From assembly GCA_034189505.1 (NCBI GenBank), contig JAXHUR010000002.1, forward strand, positions 9,821 through 73,820: a DNA stretch of 64,000 bases, written 5' to 3'. The DNA is from Geoalkalibacter_A sp034189505. GTDB lineage: Bacteria; Desulfobacterota; Desulfuromonadia; Desulfuromonadales; Geoalkalibacteraceae. The position numbers were made by a program, and so were the translations under genes. Below are positions 39,401 to 48,700 of this stretch, piece by piece; the stretch's first letter is position 1, and each line of letters begins with the position of its first letter. A model generated the notes under the pieces. It worked only from the letters and a program-made list of their open reading frames with translations, made no database searches and was not told where the DNA came from.

Positions 39401-42400
39401 CTGATCGATGTTGAGGCCGGTGAGCACGAAGTCATAGGAGCCGTCGAATGTCCCGGCACGATTGTAATAGCCCTCCGCAACCGTGTTGGCATTGTAATAG
39501 GATCTGCCGTGATTGCCGTTGCCGGAAGCGTCGATCACCTCGTCCGCCGCACCGGTCCAGGCCGGCTCGTCCATGCGCAGGAGCATCAGATTGCCCAAAG
39601 TGGTCCCCGGGATGGTCGCCACCACCGAAGAGAATTCAGCGTCTTCATCACAGGCTGCACCGCTGCCGGCACAGCGTTCGATGACAAAGCTGTCCTCATC
39701 CATGGTCAGGTCATCCCAGGATAGGCTCACCTCTGACTCGGAGATGCCATCCAGAGTTAACGAACCAGCCATGACAGCCGCCGGGGTGCTCGCCTGTGCC
39801 GTCGCCCAGCTGGTCTGCCAGATGGGGCCGTCGCTCTTCTCCGCCCGCACCCGGTAGGTGTAATCATTGCCGTTGCACACCGTCAAATCGCTATGGCTTG
39901 CGGTGTCCGGCGCCAAATCGGCCAGCAGGCTGAATTCGACATCCTCGTCGCAGTCCGTCCCCGTTCCCGGGCAGCGCTCGATGCGGTATCCGGTCTCGGA
40001 AGTGGCGTTGTCGGTCCAGCTCAGGTCGATGCGGGTGGTGTCGACAGCTGCAGCGGAAAATTCCGTCGGCGCAGGTGGCGCCAGTGTCGTATCATCGATC
40101 TGCGCGTAGTCGCTCTCCCACCCACAGAGCGCATCCTTGTAACTGCGGATCCTATAGAAATAGCTGGTGTTGGACGTCAACCCGCTGTCGGAAAAACCGA
40201 AACTTTTCTGGAATCGGGACAGAATTTCATCGGCGGCGAGGGGGCGATTGTACACCGCCACCTCATCGATGCGGCCGGCGAAGTGATAGTTCGCGTTCGT
40301 ATAATCCCCCCGGCGGCCGAGGGTGACGTTGGCGTCATTGGAATCGAAGTAAATCGTCGAAGTCGACCAGGTATCCTGGTCGCCGTTTTTGAAGACGCGG
40401 ATACCCGACGCCGGATCGAAGACCACCACCATGTGCTGCCAGGCATTGAGGTCGGCCGGTATCCCGGTGCTGACATAGCCGCTGCCGTCCATGACATACC
40501 AGGTGGAATATCGCTGATACAGACTCCAGTCGGCGCCGCCATTGTCGGTGCTGATGACGTACTTGTAATTGTTGTTGTTGGCGGTGGGGAAAACCCAGGC
40601 CTCGAAGGTCACCCCGGACGAGGTGCCGGACTGGTCGATATTCAGGGGAGTAACGATGGCCGCCGAACTACCGTCAAAATCGCCCGCGTGGTTATAGCGC
40701 CCCTCGCTCATGGGCTTGGCTGCACCAGCTGCTGTCCCGTGATTACCGTTGCCCGAACGATCAATGACTTCCCCCGCCGTCCCGTTCCATTCATGCTCAT
40801 CCATGCCCAGGTCGAGCACCTGGCCGGGTGGAGCACCGGAGAATTGCCTGATCTGAAAGTAATTGAGATCGCTGGCGCAGGTGGCCGCGTTCCCTTCGCA
40901 GCGGTCAACGCGAAAACCGGTGTAATCGGTGGTATCGTAAAGCCATTTGAAGGCGATCTGCTCTTCGGACACGCCGGTAACCGCCAGCGACGCCGGCACG
41001 GTCGGGGTGGAAACCACGGCTGTCACCTCGGCGCTGGGCTGCGATTCCCAGGTGGCGGTCCTGACGGCTTTGAGCCGGTAGATGTAGGTGTTGCCGGCGC
41101 AGACCGTGTCATCCATATAGGAGGTGCTGTCGACCGCTACGGTCGTCACCTCGGCGAAATCGCTGCAGCCCGCGCCCTGGCAGCGCTCGATGATGATGCC
41201 GGTTTCCGAGGAGGTGTTGTCGGCCCAGGCCAGCAGCACCCGCGAGGTGTCGAGCACGTCGGCCGCCACCTGGCTCGGCGGCGGCGGCGCTGTGGTGGCC
41301 TCGACCGCGGCGGTCGGCGCGGTGCTCCAGCCGCAGTCCGCCGCCTTGTGGGCCCTGACCCGATAGCTGTAAGTGGTGGAATGGGCGACACTCTGGTCCG
41401 AGTAGCGCGCCACGCCATGATCGGCATGGACCTGGACCTGCGCGGCGGACAGCGCCCGGTCGTAGACCGCCACCTCGTCGATGCGGCCCAGAAAAAACTC
41501 CTGGCTCTGGCTGCCGCGCCGTCCCACCGTGAAGGCTGAACTGCTGGCATCCGTGTCGATGAAGGCCACGAAGGCCTCCACGCCGTTCTTGTAGAAACGC
41601 ACGCCGGTGCCGGGGTCGAAGACCGCCGCAATATGCTGCCATTGATCGAGGTCGACGGCCACGCCGGTGGAACGCTGGGCTTCGCCGGTCTCAACGTACC
41701 AGGTCCCCCCGTTGTGCATGACGCCCCAGTCGTTGCCCCCGTTGTCGGTGCTGACGACGTAGTGGTAGCCGGCGCCCGAGCTGGTCGGATAGACCCAGGC
41801 CTCGAATGTCGCTCCCGCCGAGATCGCCGACTGGTCAATCGTCAATCCGGTATTTACGTAATCATTACCGTCAAAGAGACCACCACGTTCAAATCGTCCT
41901 TTTGCGGTCGTGACAGCACCTACTGCAGTTCCATGATTTCCCGCTCCCGAACTATCCGTCACCTGGTCGATGGTTCCATCCCACAAAGCCTCGTCCATAC
42001 GCAGCAGCAGCACATTGTCCGGTGCGCTTATCACCGAGCCGATCTGGGAAAAATCAGCACAGCCGCTGCCGGTGCAGCGCTCAACGACAAAATCGGTTTC
42101 ATCCATGGAATGGTCGAGCCACCGCAGATCGACCCGCTCTTCCGCTATCCAACTCGGAGCCAGCTCCGAGGGTGCCGCCGGTCCCGGGGTCGCATTGCCG
42201 GCATCCACGTTGCTGACGTCTGTCACCCATTCCCCGGTTTTGTACGCTTTAAGACGGTAGCTGTAGATCTGACCGAAGCAGGCAGTCTGGTCGATGAAGG
42301 AGGTCGTCTCTGCCGGGACGTCCAGGACTTCGCTTACGGAAAAATCACAAGCGGCGCCGGAGCAGCGCTCGATGGTGAAACCATCTTCGCCGGTGGTGTT

Positions 42401-45400
42401 ATCCGTCCAGTTCAGTGCGATATCGGTCGTGGTGACAACAGCTGCCGTAAGGTCGCTCGGCGGTGTGGGCTCGCCGGTCGTGACCTCGAACTCAGCCCAG
42501 CGGCTGGATTCCCCGCTGCTGTTGAATGACTGGACGCGATAGCAGAAGGTGGAGCCGATGCTCAAGCCGGTATCGGAATAGCTGGTCGCATCGGCGACCG
42601 TGGTCCCGATGGGCAGCCAGGAATTTTCTGCATCGCAGGTCCCGACTTTGCGCTCGATGTTGAAGCCGGTTTCGTTAAAAGAATTGTCCGACCAGGACAG
42701 ATCTACCTGGGTATAGAGCTGCACGGCGGAAAAAGGGTGAGGCGTCTGCATGACTTCACCATCCGCCTCGAAGACCAGGAAGTCGGTATCGCCGCCGGCT
42801 GCCGTGGTGAACCCCGCGACGAAAGCTTCGCCAAAGGCGTTGGCGACCACCGCAGTCGCCTGGTCATGGTCGTTGGCGGCTCCGTTGTAGACCGTGGCGC
42901 CGATGATGGTTCCAGTGTAATCATACTTGACCGCGAGCACATCGTCGTTCGCACCGTCGTTGGTATAGCCGGCCACGCACACCGTACCCGAGCGGTCGAC
43001 CGACATGGCGGCAACGGCTTCGTCGCTGCCCGGTCGGTCAAGTTGCTTCGACCAGACCAGGTTGCCAGCGCTGTCGTAGCGAATCACCTGGAAATCATGG
43101 TTGCCGGCGCTGACGAAGCTGGTTCCGGCGACCACGACCTCCTCGCTGATTGGATCAACCTGCAGGGCCGCCGGCGAGTCGTAACTGTTGCCGAGGCCGT
43201 TGAACGCTTTTTCCCATAGCGGGGTGCCGGTCACCCCGTCGTACTTGATGGTGACGAAATCGCCGTTGCCCGCGGCACTGAAGGAATAACCGGTGACGTA
43301 GAGATTGCCCGCGGCATCTACCGCCATGGCGGTCACGTAATCGTCTCCATGACCCGCGCCGTCATAAGTTTGGGGGGCACCCCCCCAGACCATGGCGCCC
43401 GTAGCGCCGTCGTATTTTGCGACCAGGAAGTCCTTGTCCGTACCGTTGAAAGTATAGCCGCTAACGAAGAGATCACCCGCCGGGTCAAAGGCCACCGCCG
43501 CCGGGTGATCTTCGCCACCGCCGTCGTAGGGGGTCGCCGCCCACAGACGGGTGCCGCCGGGGGCGTATTTGAGCAGGTAGATGTCGTCGTCGAAGGCGGC
43601 ATTGCGGCCATAGCCGACCACCGCCGAGTTGTTCGCGCCGTCGACGGAAACCGCCACCGACGAGGAGCGGTCATCATCGCCCGCCGGCCCGTTGTACTGG
43701 TCGCTCCAGGTGGCCGGCGGACCGGCGGCGGGATAGCCCAGGGTATAGACGTCGTTGGTGTTGCCGGCGCCGCCGCCGTAGAGCGAGGCGTAGCCCGTGA
43801 CCAGAACCTGGTTGTCGCCGTCGACGGCCACCGAGGTGGCGAAATCCGACTCGTTATCGCCGTCGTTGTAGCGCGCCTTCCACTGCTCGGTCGCGTCGGA
43901 CCGGTCGAGCTTGGCCGTGAAGTAGTCGAAGGCGCCCACCAGGGCAAAGCTGTAGCCGGTGACTACCGGATTGTCGTCCGGCCCCACGGCGATGGCCTGA
44001 GGGAAATCATCGCCGTCGTCAGCGCTGTTGAACTGGTAAAGCTTGACCGGTGGGTCGTAGCTGATCACGGTGGTCCTGGCGCTGGTCTCATTGCTGTAGG
44101 GGGAATGACCGAGAGTGGCGTGCGTTGCCCTGACCCGGTAATAGTAGCGCACGTCGGGCGCCAGGCCGGTGTCGCTGTAGCTGGTGACGTCGGCCGCGGT
44201 GATGGCCAATTGGCTGTAAGTGCCGAAAGTGCCGATCTTGCGCTCGATGGCGTAGCCGTCCTCGTTGCCGGCATTGTCGGTCCAACTCAGACCGACCTCG
44301 GTGTTGCTCACCGTCTGCGCTGTCAGGTCCGACGGGGTGTTGAGCAGACCCGGATCGACGCTGATCCCCAGGTAATCATAGTCCGTGGCACCTGCCGTCC
44401 AGCGGTCGGACCAGCCCCCCACAAGCACCTCGCCTGTCGGGGCGAACCCCAGCCCGACCGGGCGGTCGGCCTTGGCGGCGCCGTCGTAGGTCATGCTCCA
44501 GAAGAGGGTGCCGCTGTCACGGCCATATTTCAGTACCAGATAATCGTCGAACCCCGTCACGTCGTCGTTGGCGGTGGCGACAACATAGACATCACCCCCC
44601 GGCTTCACCCGCAGGTCCAGGCCGGCGTCGCTGTTGCCGTTGTTTGAATTGAAGGTCCGGCTCCAGCTTTCCACCCCTGTCCCGCCAGCGTAGCGGGCGG
44701 TATATACGTCATAGTCCGAATCTAGGGCGAAGACATGACCGGTGATGGTGACATCATCGTTTTCGTCGACCCAGAGGGCATGCCCCTCCTCGCCGAAGCC
44801 GCCGTCATAGGTCTGGACCCAATCGGCCGGACCATCGGACGCCGGATACCTGACGGTGTAAATGTCACGGTCGGTACCGTTGAAGATATAGCCAGTGACG
44901 ATGACGTTGCCGGCACTATCCAGGGCAACGTCCTGACCCTTGCCATCGCCGGCGTCAGCATAGCGCTTCTCCCACAGCAGGCTGCCGTCGAGGCCGAACT
45001 TGACCACGACCAGGTCGAAATCGGGCGTAACGTTCTGCGACTCTCCGGTGGCCGCAAGGCCACCGGCTCCGGCGGCGATGGCAGTGATACGGTCATGCCC
45101 CCCTGCGGCGCCGCCGTAGCTCGTTACCCAGATGGGCGTACCGTCCGGGTTCGGGCCATCGGGTCCGTACTTGAGCAGAACGAAGTCGTCCTTGGCGGTG
45201 CCATCCTGCATGTAGCCGCCGACATAGACGTTGTTGATGGCATCTACCGCGACGGAGGTGGCGTAGTCATGTCCTGATGCCGCTCCATCATAGGTGTTCT
45301 GCCACAGGATGCTGCCGTCAGCTCCAGCGTACTTGACGGTATGAATGTCATAGTTCGAACCACTCCAGACGTAGCCGGTGACGATGACGTCATCATTGGA

Positions 45401-45712
45401 GTCGATCACCACCGCTGTCGCGACATCCCCCCCGCCGGCATGGTCGTGGATCTTCGACCAGAGGGTGCTTGCGCCGTCGGCGGACAGTTTAACAGTCAGA
45501 AAATCACTGCTGCCATCCTCGCTGAAACCGGTGATGACAAGGCAGCCCTGAGAATCGACGGCACTGGCCCTGGCTTCCTGCTTGTTGATCGCAGCAACAT
45601 CGTACTGCCAGCCCAGGTCGCCGCCGGCGGCTTCGGCCGACACGGCGCCAGACAGCAAAAGCGAAACAGACAACCAGAAAATTGCCGTAACTTCCAGAAA
45701 CAAAATCCTCAT
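36485..45712 (-). CDS. Giant secreted SBBP / FN3 / LamG / DUF2341 repeat protein
   Basis: 3075 residues from ATG 45712, with a signal peptide ending near VSAEA. Approximate layout: SBBP beta-propeller 35-440; FN3-1 ~474; second propeller 545-880; FN3 modules near 1004, 1100, 1196, 1496, 1589, 1899, 1999, 2311, 2411, 2502, 2901 and 2994; LamG-type domains at 1231-1434, 1627-1837 and 2037-2240; and a DUF2341-like domain at 2567-2857. FN3 modules share WTDN, ETG and IERC signatures, and many have a cysteine pair in ERCxGxGC. No anchor or sorting signal was seen at the C-terminus (ends GDTTCP). It is probably an adhesin, sheath or scaffold. It lies 31 bases after the cytochrome gene. Confidence 0.85.
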   Translation of the reverse strand: MRILFLEVTAIFWLSVSLLLSGAVSAEAAGGDLGWQYDVAAINKQEARASAVDSQGCLVITGFSEDGSSDFLTVKLSADGASTLWSKIHDHAGGGDVATAVVIDSNDDVIVTGYVWSGSNYDIHTVKYAGADGSILWQNTYDGAASGHDYATSVAVDAINNVYVGGYMQDGTAKDDFVLLKYGPDGPNPDGTPIWVTSYGGAAGGHDRITAIAAGAGGLAATGESQNVTPDFDLVVVKFGLDGSLLWEKRYADAGDGKGQDVALDSAGNVIVTGYIFNGTDRDIYTVRYPASDGPADWVQTYDGGFGEEGHALWVDENDDVTITGHVFALDSDYDVYTARYAGGTGVESWSRTFNSNNGNSDAGLDLRVKPGGDVYVVATANDDVTGFDDYLVLKYGRDSGTLFWSMTYDGAAKADRPVGLGFAPTGEVLVGGWSDRWTAGATDYDYLGISVDPGLLNTPSDLTAQTVSNTEVGLSWTDNAGNEDGYAIERKIGTFGTYSQLAITAADVTSYSDTGLAPDVRYYYRVRATHATLGHSPYSNETSARTTVISYDPPVKLYQFNSADDGDDFPQAIAVGPDDNPVVTGYSFALVGAFDYFTAKLDRSDATEQWKARYNDGDNESDFATSVAVDGDNQVLVTGYASLYGGGAGNTNDVYTLGYPAAGPPATWSDQYNGPAGDDDRSSSVAVSVDGANNSAVVGYGRNAAFDDDIYLLKYAPGGTRLWAATPYDGGGEDHPAAVAFDPAGDLFVSGYTFNGTDKDFLVAKYDGATGAMVWGGAPQTYDGAGHGDDYVTAMAVDAAGNLYVTGYSFSAAGNGDFVTIKYDGVTGTPLWEKAFNGLGNSYDSPAALQVDPISEEVVVAGTSFVSAGNHDFQVIRYDSAGNLVWSKQLDRPGSDEAVAAMSVDRSGTVCVAGYTNDGANDDVLAVKYDYTGTIIGATVYNGAANDHDQATAVVANAFGEAFVAGFTTAAGGDTDFLVFEADGEVMQTPHPFSAVQLYTQVDLSWSDNSFNETGFNIERKVGTCDAENSWLPIGTTVADATSYSDTGLSIGSTFCYRVQSFNSSGESSRWAEFEVTTGEPTPPSDLTAAVVTTTDIALNWTDNTTGEDGFTIERCSGAACDFSVSEVLDVPAETTSFIDQTACFGQIYSYRLKAYKTGEWVTDVSNVDAGNATPGPAAPSELAPSWIAEERVDLRWLDHSMDETDFVVERCTGSGCADFSQIGSVISAPDNVLLLRMDEALWDGTIDQVTDSSGAGNHGTAVGAVTTAKGRFERGGLFDGNDYVNTGLTIDQSAISAGATFEAWVYPTSSGAGYHYVVSTDNGGNDWGVMHNGGTWYVETGEAQRSTGVAVDLDQWQHIAAVFDPGTGVRFYKNGVEAFVAFIDTDASSSAFTVGRRGSQSQEFFLGRIDEVAVYDRALSAAQVQVHADHGVARYSDQSVAHSTTYSYRVRAHKAADCGWSTAPTAAVEATTAPPPPSQVAADVLDTSRVLLAWADNTSSETGIIIERCQGAGCSDFAEVTTVAVDSTSYMDDTVCAGNTYIYRLKAVRTATWESQPSAEVTAVVSTPTVPASLAVTGVSEEQIAFKWLYDTTDYTGFRVDRCEGNAATCASDLNYFQIRQFSGAPPGQVLDLGMDEHEWNGTAGEVIDRSGNGNHGTAAGAAKPMSEGRYNHAGDFDGSSAAIVTPLNIDQSGTSSGVTFEAWVFPTANNNNYKYVISTDNGGADWSLYQRYSTWYVMDGSGYVSTGIPADLNAWQHMVVVFDPASGIRVFKNGDQDTWSTSTIYFDSNDANVTLGRRGDYTNANYHFAGRIDEVAVYNRPLAADEILSRFQKSFGFSDSGLTSNTSYFYRIRSYKDALCGWESDYAQIDDTTLAPPAPTEFSAAAVDTTRIDLSWTDNATSETGYRIERCPGTGTDCDEDVEFSLLADLAPDTASHSDLTVCNGNDYTYRVRAEKSDGPIWQTSWATAQASTPAAVMAGSLTLDGISESEVSLSWDDLTMDEDSFVIERCAGSGAACDEDAEFSSVVATIPGTTLGNLMLLRMDEPAWTGAADEVIDASGNGNHGRSYYNANTVAEGYYNRAGTFDGSYDFVLTGLNIDQSADGPGVTFEAWVNPRISDNTYRHVISTENGGWDWSIVNYNNLWYIYTGESIRSTGVSVDLNQWQHVAAVFKPGSGITFYKNGVPQALNAAYIDYDTSDNPVNIGRRANGSYYFAGRIDEVAVYGRPLTAEEIGNHHQWGIQRFAFIDTGLAPATTYTYRLKALKSADCSWQSPAAVAEIATQAPPAPTGLAAAVPSTTEVDLSWTDNSGSETGYRLERCPGSGTACDEDSEFALLAELPADASAYLDDTVCNGQTYTYRVRAEKTDGPLWQTSWNGPVSGTTPPFSDPSALTASWVSEVQIDLAWTDNTSDETGFRIERCSETGCSDFSEVATVGSDTTLYHDDELTPGTSYSYRVRGYKSAFCGWESGYTNVDSATTTLLPPSNLVATTVNTTRIDLAWTDNAATETGTIIERCEGAGCSDFSDIDIAPPGATTYSDPAVAHSTTYNYRIKADNSGLSGSGSGCWTRRVPINFSSFAPNAKFQVVVSHTADMQTDFDDLRFYDTVGRRELSFHIKEKTDGVSATVWVQTGSNDSVYMYYGNPFALPRSEERIESDIYTFEGTEIDPEAWVEIDSANAIGQNNGLQLLDVSAGWNFALLSKQTYDRENGREVYFDLHIPADTAGVNYFMAGWDLNQTSNPNNNQLVHGLYWQDYVFNVYERGASRGTSAGQIYAPQTDYQMKVVLKAAGAQYYIRGGDYADWNLVQETSNYTDSVMRIGIHQNSHQATIREIRVTPGNTSGTGSLGAEETSDCYLFGHTWTSAASNSAEATTDSPAAPSTLTANAVSDMAIELAWSDNTADETGFRIERCAGSGCNSFTEIATVGANVTVYTDTAASPSAIFNYRVRAYKTATYSWLSGYSNASEDRTFPATASGLNATAVNSLMIRLDWTDNGDDEDGYEIEVQVWNREFVLIDIVPPNVTTFTDSEGIEPEGTYRYRVRPFRGADKAPYSNEAEATTPAYQVGDTTCP

Positions 45713-45743
45713 GAGATTTGCCTTTGCCCTATCCAATGCCCCC

Positions 45744-48700
45744 CTACCAGGGTGTGATATCGTTCCATTGCTGGTTCAGGCGGTTACCGGTCATTGACTC
45801 GTGGCAGGGCTGCCAGGAGTAGTCCTTGAAATAGGGATATTGATCGCCGGCGGAACCGCCGCTGGCCACCTCGCCACGATGCTTGAAGTCAAGGCAGTTG
45901 GTGCGCATCAGGCGTCCCAATCCCGAGCTGTGCGGCTGATGGCACTTGGAGCAGGAGTAGTTGTGCTCGGCGTTGTTGCCCCACCCCTTAACCGTCTCGT
46001 GGATTCGGTCGAGACTCTTGAAGCCCGTGTTCTTGTCGATACCGTCGGTAAGGCTCTCCTTCGGATGACAGCGCAGGCACAGCCCGCCGAATTGAGTTGC
46101 GTCCTCAGCCATAGCTTCAGCCCCGAAGGTATTGCGGTCGAGATGAATAAAACTTGAAGTACGTTCCGCCGAGGTGACGTTGGGGTAATCCTCCATGTAG
46201 GGGGAACTGAGCCAGGTGCCCTTGAGCAGCGGCACCGCATAAGCCTGGTTCTCACCGAGAGAGGGGCTGACGCCGTGCGGGTCGTGGCACGGGCTGCACA
46301 ATCCATGGATGCTGCCATCGACCTGCCCCGCATTGACCAAGGGGTTCGAGGCTTTTAGGTGCCCACCCTTGCCCGTGATTCCCGCCCGGTAGCCAAAGCG
46401 GGTCTTGGTGCCGTTCATGCCGCCGCCAAAGCGCGCGCTGTCCCAGTAGCCCTGAATCGGCTCGGTGGCGCCGTAGGTCGAGTGGTAGCCCCAGGGCAGC
46501 ACCCCGGCGTCGCGGGTCTCGTGGCAGTCGAAACACTGCGCCGCGCCGGCGTTCATGGGATTGACGCCCTCGGTGGTCTCCCGCGCCCGGTAGGTGACGC
46601 CGTAGCCGCCCTTGCCCGCCTGGGTCTCCTTGAGGTTGCCGCCGTTGTAGGTGTTGTTGAAGGTGCGATAGCTCGAGGTGATTCCCTCGGTAAACGAGCC
46701 GTGCGAGCTGTGACAGTCGAAGCACTGCACGTTCTGGGTGCCGGCACGGGTGTTGGTGATGGCGGCGTCCTCGCCGGTCGCCGCACTCCACCCCCCCTCG
46801 TTGGCCACCGCGTTGCCATGGGCCGAGAACGCCTTGGTCAGGTTTTTCTTCGCCGCGTTGGCCAGGCCGGTGTATTTGCCGAGAGTCGTGGTTTCGGTCT
46901 GGCTGTAGCGCGCCGCGATGCTGGTGCGGTCCCAGGCGTACTGACGCGGCGTCTTGCAGTCGCCGAACACGTCGGTGTCGTTGTTCTGGTCGCTGTGGCA
47001 GCTCAGGCAATGTTGGCTCACCCCGGCAACTTCCGTCCGCTCATCGGCGGTGCCGATCTTCTCCGCGGTGAAATTAACTCCGGTGACGCCGTCCTGGTAG
47101 GCGGTCGGCCGACTGCCCGGCTCCCAGATGACCAGGTCGACCTTGGCATTGAGGATCGCGCCGTGGGTCTCGTAATTGTAGCCCTCGTGGTAGTCGTTGG
47201 CGATCAGCCCTTCCGGCGTTGCCTCCCAGTGGCAGGCGTAGCAGTGAAGATTGGTCACCGGGATGCCCTGAACATGATGAGAGTTGGCGCGAAACTGGCC
47301 CATGATATCCATGCGCTTGTTGATGACCCCGTCGTGACAGGTGACGCAGTCGCGCGGCTGGCCGAAGCCCAGGTGGTTGGGCACCGGCTTCTGCTGATGA
47401 CAGCTGCTGCAGTCCTCACCCGTGCCGTGTCCTTCGGCGAATCCGTGATTGTGGCAGTCGGTGCAGGCGCGCCCCGAGCGGTGAGCATCGCCGTAATCAA
47501 AGTGATAATGCTCGACGTCGGTGTGGCAGACGTTGCAGATGCCGTCGTAGGGCGGTGAGCTCTTGGCGTAGTCCATGCCGCTCTGGGTGCGGGTGAACGT
47601 TGTGGCTCGCTGTTGCATGGGCTTGCCGAAGAGCCCGTCGCTGCGCACCGTCACCTCGTCCTGGATCATGTAGATGTTGCTGTCGCCGTGGGGATCGTGG
47701 CAGTCCCAGCAGAACTTTCCGCCGCGCCATTCGGTGTTCACCAGGGCATAGCTCGTACCTGCAATCACCGACCCGGAGAAAACCCCGCTGACGGTAATGG
47801 TCGTGGCATCATTGACCAGCACCGGGCGCGTCTCCCCGCTCAGGGCACCGCTGGTGATCTTTACGGCGTGCCCAATGAACTGATCAGCGCTCCAGCTTTT
47901 GGTCTCATCGACGAGGACCGTGGCATCGAAGCGGGGGTGAAGACTCCCGTCGACGCTGAAGGTACCGGTTTCTTCGGGAGCGGCGAGGGAGTCCTCATAC
48001 GTCTCGAAGTGCTTGTAGCCGAAGTGGCTCGAGCTGCCCTTGCTCTCGCCGTATTTCTCGCCGGTACCCGGATCGTAGCCGATGGTGTAGGGGTTGTCCT
48101 CCGGCGCACCTGACCAGGTATGGCAGCTGGTGCAGTTCTGGTCTTTCACCCCGTCGCTTTCGCTGTCGTGGCACTGCAGGCACACCCCCATCATGATGTA
48201 CTGATTCTTCACATCCTCTTTCTGCGACGCCGTCCACACCCCGGTACCGACATTGTGTATGTGCACATCGTCGCCGTGACAGCCGGTCGGGGGCCACTCG
48301 GCCGGAGTCGCCATACACGAAATGCTCTCGTAAGCACCCCCGGCGGCGAACTCCTGGTGCGAAACGGCATAGGGTGCGCTCGCCATACCGACCTGCACGG
48401 CGCTTTCGTTCATCTGAGTGGCATTGGTGGTGTCGCCGGGGTTGTCATGGCAGCCCAGACACCCGCCTGATTGCGGCAGGTGGCAGCCGCTGGTCAGGCA
48501 CGAGATGGCATCACCGGCGAAGGGCGCATGATCAATGGAATAGTCAGGTCCGGTGATATCGATCAATTGGGAGGAAAGCCCCCCAGAGGTATCGTGACAG
48601 CTGCGGCACTCGGCGTCGGTGCGCTCCATGTGGCAGTAGACGCACTCCTTCTCAAAGCGCTGGATGAACTGAGGGTGCACCTTGAGGCGGTAAGGGTTGT

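Noticed and set aside
39893..41539. Long plus-strand open frames opposite the giant FN3 and cytochrome genes (also 43349-44647, 46359-47558, 49281-50711)
   Set aside because: They mirror repeated codons of the minus-strand genes, have no ribosome sites and encode low-complexity Val/Gly/Ala-rich products.
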